Of a stretch of DNA of 6,793 nt, positions 4,155-6,793 are shown in pieces (positions within the stretch are counted from its first letter, which is position 1; each line of letters opens with the position of its first letter). The DNA is from JBMNNS01 sp050942625 (GTDB taxonomy: Bacteria; Bacillota; Dethiobacteria; DTU022; UBA8154), in contig JBMNNS010000084.1 of assembly GCA_050942625.1 (NCBI GenBank), forward strand, positions 1 to 6,793, written 5' to 3'. The position numbers and the translations under genes were made by a program. Under the pieces are notes generated by a model, which made no database searches, had not been told where the DNA came from, and was given only the letters and a program-made list of their open reading frames with translations.

Positions 4155-6602
4155 TTGAAAGTACCATATAATTGGCTGAAGGAATACGTGGATATTCCCT
4201 ACTCTCCTGAGGAACTGGCAGAACGCCTTACCATGGCTGGAATAGAAGTGGGTGCACTTGAGGTTTTTGCCCCCCTCGATGGGCGGTTTATCATAGTTAA
4301 AATAGAGGTGCTTGCCCCCCATCCCCAGGATCAAAAAGTCCAGTTGGTGACTGTTAATACCGGCCAGGAAATGCTGACCATAGTCTGTGGTGCCTGGAAT
4401 ATGAAGGAGGGTGACCTGGCAGTTTTGGCTCTGCCGGGAGCGGTCTTGCCCGTTGGAGGGGAGATTCGTGAAATGGAGATAAAGGGGGTACCTTCACAGG
4501 GAATGCTCTGTTCGGCAAAGGAACTTAATCTTGAACTTGCAGGGGCGGATGACGGCATCCTGCTTATTACAGATGAACGTTTATTTTCCCCGGGTACCCC
4601 GCTTCGGGAGATCCTTCCTATAAATGAGCCAGTTCTTGACCTGGAGCTTACCCCAAACAGGGCCGACTGTTTGGGTTTGTTGGGCGTATCAAGGGAGGTT
4701 GCAGCCTTAACCGGCAATAAAATTAAACTGCCCCCCATCCAGGTGACTGAAAATAAAGAGGACGTAAGGGAACTGGCCCGTGTAATTATTAAAGAACCAG
4801 ATCTTTGTCCCCGTTTCACCGCAAGGATGATGGAAAAAATCAAAATTTCTCCCTCACCGCTAAAAATCCAATTACGACTTTTAGCGGCCGGCATCCGTCC
4901 TATCAATAACATTGTTGACGTTACTAACTATGTCATGTGGGAAACGGGCCAACCCATGCATGCTTATGACTTTGATAAATTAACTGATGGGGAAATAGTT
5001 GTACGCTGCGCTTCCCCGGGTGAAAAAATTGTTACCCTGGACGGCGTTGAAAGAAAACTCGACAGCGAAACCCTGGTTATTGCTGATTCCCAGGTTCCCG
5101 TGGGACTGGCCGGTATTATGGGCGGGGAGGCTACGGAGATTACTCCCGGAACCCGGAGGATGTTGTTAGAAGCTGCCTGCTTTAATATGGCAAAGGTCCG
5201 CAGGGCCGCCCGCAGGCTTAACTTGAACACTGAAGCCTCCCAGCGTTTTGAAAAGGGAGTCGATCCTGAGGGGATTATCTTTGCCCAGGCCAGGGCGGTC
5301 CGTCTTATGCAAGAAACAGCAGGAGGGGAAATAATTCAGGGGATCGTTGACAGTTACCCCCGCCCACCGCGAAAAACTGTCATTAATTTAAGAACTAAAA
5401 AAGTGGAGGAAACCCTTGGTTTTCGGGTTAGCAGGGAGGAAATAGAGCAAATATTGCTTGGAATAGGGACAACGATACAAACAAAGGATAAAGCTGGCCC
5501 CGATGAACCGGATTTCTGGGAATATAGGGTTGAAGTTCCTTCTTATCGTGGGGATTTAAAGATCGAAGTCGATCTTATTGAAGAAATTATTAGAATCAAA
5601 GGGTATGATGCCATTCCCGTGACGCTCCCCTCGGGGGTTCTCACTTCGGGAAGGTTGTCACCCGAAAAAAGGATCTTGGAAAGGATAAAGGACGTTTTAG
5701 TCGCTTGTGGCCTGCAAGAAGTTATAACCTATTCTTTTATGAACCCACGGCTTTTTGATGAATTAAATCTTCCTGAGGATGATTATAGGCGCAACGTAGT
5801 CAAGCTGCAAAACCCCCTGACAGAGGAACAGGCTGTCATGCGTACTATGCTTGTAGCCAACCTATTGCAGATTATGCGCTATAATTTTAACCGCCAGGTA
5901 GAAAACCTATTTTTATTTGAACTGGGAAAAGTTTTTCTGCCGTCAGCGGAAAGGGAAAAACTCCCCAGGGAAAAGCTGATGTTATCGTTCCTTTTAAGTG
6001 GGAATACTACTGCAAACAGTTGGCAGAATCGTGCCCAAAAGGTTGATTTTTATTTCCTGAAGGGCATTATTGAAGTTCTACTCAAAAGCCTTGGTATTAA
6101 AAACTACCGTTTTGTCCCGGCAAGGTTGCCTGTCCTGCATCCTACAAAAGGGGCAATACTGAAAATTGATGATAAGGAACAGGGATTTTTAGGTGCTTTT
6201 CATCCCCAACTGCAGGAAAAAATGGAATATAAACAGGACATTTATCTGGCTGAGCTAAACATGGAAGGGTTTCTACAGGCCGCCAGGTTATCCCCATCCT
6301 TTAAACCATTGCCACGTTTTCCAGCGGTTTTCCGGGACCTTGCCTTCATCGTTCCCAGGGATGTTAGTGCTGATGAACTATTGGAAACTTTCAAGGAATG
6401 TGGTGGAGAAGTGCTCCGGGAGGTTGTTTTATTTGATCTTTATCAGGGAAACCAGATCCCAGAGGGGCACCTTAGCTATGCCTTTTCCCTGACATTTCAG
6501 GATCAGAAAAGAACCCTGCGGGATGAAGATGTGGATGAAATCCAAAAAACAATCGAGAAGAGGTTTTATGAAAAATATAAGGCAGTGTTGCGGAAACAAT
6601 GA
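4155..6602 (+). CDS. pheT: Phenylalanine--tRNA ligase beta subunit
   Basis: The large PheRS subunit binds tRNA-Phe and removes mischarged tyrosine. I use TTG at 4155 (815 residues, MKVPYNWLKEYVDIP), because it fits the ribosome binding site and the family N-terminus; GTG at 4146 would add three residues. Domains in order: an EMAP/OB-type tRNA-binding domain (about 38-148; VCGAWNMKEGD, LPGAVLP, GVPSQGMLCS), then the B3/B4 editing domain (about 205-390) with INNIVDVTNYVMWETGQPMH (250-269) and GLAGIMGG (317-324). Next come B5 (about 400-490, ending VDLIEEIIRIKGYD), the catalytic-like core (about 495-675), and the ferredoxin-fold anticodon-binding domain (about 720-815; PRFPAVFRDLAFIV). The usual HPNADKL motif of the OB domain reads HPQDQKV here, a modest change. 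The domain set is complete, with no frameshift. It is co-transcribed with pheS, and the TGA stop is followed by zapA 69 bases on. Confidence 0.97.
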   Translation: MKVPYNWLKEYVDIPYSPEELAERLTMAGIEVGALEVFAPLDGRFIIVKIEVLAPHPQDQKVQLVTVNTGQEMLTIVCGAWNMKEGDLAVLALPGAVLPVGGEIREMEIKGVPSQGMLCSAKELNLELAGADDGILLITDERLFSPGTPLREILPINEPVLDLELTPNRADCLGLLGVSREVAALTGNKIKLPPIQVTENKEDVRELARVIIKEPDLCPRFTARMMEKIKISPSPLKIQLRLLAAGIRPINNIVDVTNYVMWETGQPMHAYDFDKLTDGEIVVRCASPGEKIVTLDGVERKLDSETLVIADSQVPVGLAGIMGGEATEITPGTRRMLLEAACFNMAKVRRAARRLNLNTEASQRFEKGVDPEGIIFAQARAVRLMQETAGGEIIQGIVDSYPRPPRKTVINLRTKKVEETLGFRVSREEIEQILLGIGTTIQTKDKAGPDEPDFWEYRVEVPSYRGDLKIEVDLIEEIIRIKGYDAIPVTLPSGVLTSGRLSPEKRILERIKDVLVACGLQEVITYSFMNPRLFDELNLPEDDYRRNVVKLQNPLTEEQAVMRTMLVANLLQIMRYNFNRQVENLFLFELGKVFLPSAEREKLPREKLMLSFLLSGNTTANSWQNRAQKVDFYFLKGIIEVLLKSLGIKNYRFVPARLPVLHPTKGAILKIDDKEQGFLGAFHPQLQEKMEYKQDIYLAELNMEGFLQAARLSPSFKPLPRFPAVFRDLAFIVPRDVSADELLETFKECGGEVLREVVLFDLYQGNQIPEGHLSYAFSLTFQDQKRTLRDEDVDEIQKTIEKRFYEKYKAVLRKQ

Positions 6603-6657
6603 AAGAAGGAAATTTCGCCCGTGTCAGCGAATATAAAATCAAAACTCGTACCTTTTT

Positions 6658-6663
6658 GGAGGG
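6658..6663 (+). promoter_or_regulatory. Ribosome binding site favouring the zapA TTG start
   Basis: GGAGGG lies eight bases before TTG (6672). The competing in-frame GTG at 6621 has only AGAAGGA (6604-6610), ten bases upstream, and would add 17 residues not typical of the family. Confidence 0.65.
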
Positions 6664-6671
6664 AAAAAGCG

Positions 6672-6793
6672 TTGGCTGACGATGAAGGCAAGGAAAAGCT
6701 GACTATCAAAATTTTGGGCGAGGAATATACCATTCGCGGCCCTTTTTCTACAGAGCACATGTTAAAAGTAGGTAATTATGTCAACGAACTGAT
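6672..6793 (+). CDS. zapA: Cell division protein ZapA, N-terminal fragment
   Basis: The first 40 codons of a ZapA protein, cut by the right edge. ZapA binds and bundles FtsZ filaments at the division ring in the cytoplasm. After a short charged leader (LADDEGKEK, read from TTG as Met) comes the family's beta-hairpin pattern LTIKILGEEYTIRG, then PFSTEHMLKVGNYVNEL, the start of the first helix (usually x-Y-V-x-x-x-M). The dimerising coiled coil lies outside the window. The order pheT-zapA is also found in Bacillus, which supports the call. The start is uncertain: TTG at 6672 has the better ribosome binding site, but GTG at 6621 is in frame with no stop between. The gene lies in the same frame as pheT, separated by the TGA at 6600-6602. 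Confidence 0.88.
   Translation, partial: MADDEGKEKLTIKILGEEYTIRGPFSTEHMLKVGNYVNEL

Noticed and set aside
4331..4912. A 193-codon open frame on the - strand
   Set aside because: It is the antisense shadow of pheT, Ser/Arg-rich and low in complexity, with no ribosome binding site. Other reverse-strand frames over infC, the methylase, pheS and pheT were rejected for the same reason.
6599..6679. A 26-codon frame with ATG overlapping the pheT stop (ATGA)
   Set aside because: It has no good ribosome binding site and resembles no known protein. It ends just inside the zapA start, so a coupling role is conceivable but unsupported.
1..6793. Mobile elements, CRISPR arrays, tRNA/rRNA genes or a hidden new multigene system
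   Set aside because: No transposase or integrase remnant, spaced repeats, cloverleaf or rRNA-like stretch was seen. Nearly all bases are accounted for by known translation genes and their leaders.

Overview
The window is a housekeeping translation cluster, all on the + strand, from a Gram-positive bacterium of the Firmicutes, most likely a clostridial lineage (Peptococcaceae/Thermoanaerobacterales-like). The evidence is the protein sequences, strong GGAGG-type ribosome binding sites, several non-ATG starts, an L20-type attenuator before infC, a tRNA-Phe T-box before pheS, and the order thrS / infC-rpmI-rplT / ysgA-like methylase / yqzL-like small gene / T-box-pheS-pheT / zapA. The genus is an inference and cannot be fixed from this window.

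Layout: the 3' end of thrS (1-205) is followed by a 353-base gap. The first part of the gap (206-367) holds nothing clear. It then carries a good sigma-A-type promoter (368-396) and a roughly 155-nt leader with an attenuator hairpin (497-528). The IF3 operon follows: infC with an ATT start at 559 (the first ATG, at 586, would cut nine residues), rpmI (L35) and rplT (L20), closed by a modest hairpin terminator (1678-1707). A SpoU/TrmH-family RNA methyltransferase (1732-2526) comes next. A second promoter with an extended -10 (2590-2618) precedes a 29-codon gene resembling the YqzL family (2659-2748). Immediately after it lies a complete T-box riboswitch with a UUC (Phe) specifier and a 19-bp terminator, which controls pheS and pheT. 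The window ends in the first 40 codons of zapA.

How the parts work together: charging enzymes (ThrRS end, PheRS alpha and beta), an initiation factor, two 50S proteins and an RNA methylase all serve translation. Three feedback circuits can be read or inferred. IF3 discriminates against its own ATT start. L20 probably attenuates the infC operon through its leader. Uncharged tRNA-Phe turns on pheST through the T-box. ZapA, a partner of FtsZ, sits downstream of pheT in the same direction.

I see no mobile element, CRISPR array, toxin system or novel multigene system. The points most worth checking are the small gene trapped between promoter and T-box, the changed motif 3 of the methylase, and the start codons of infC, pheT and zapA.
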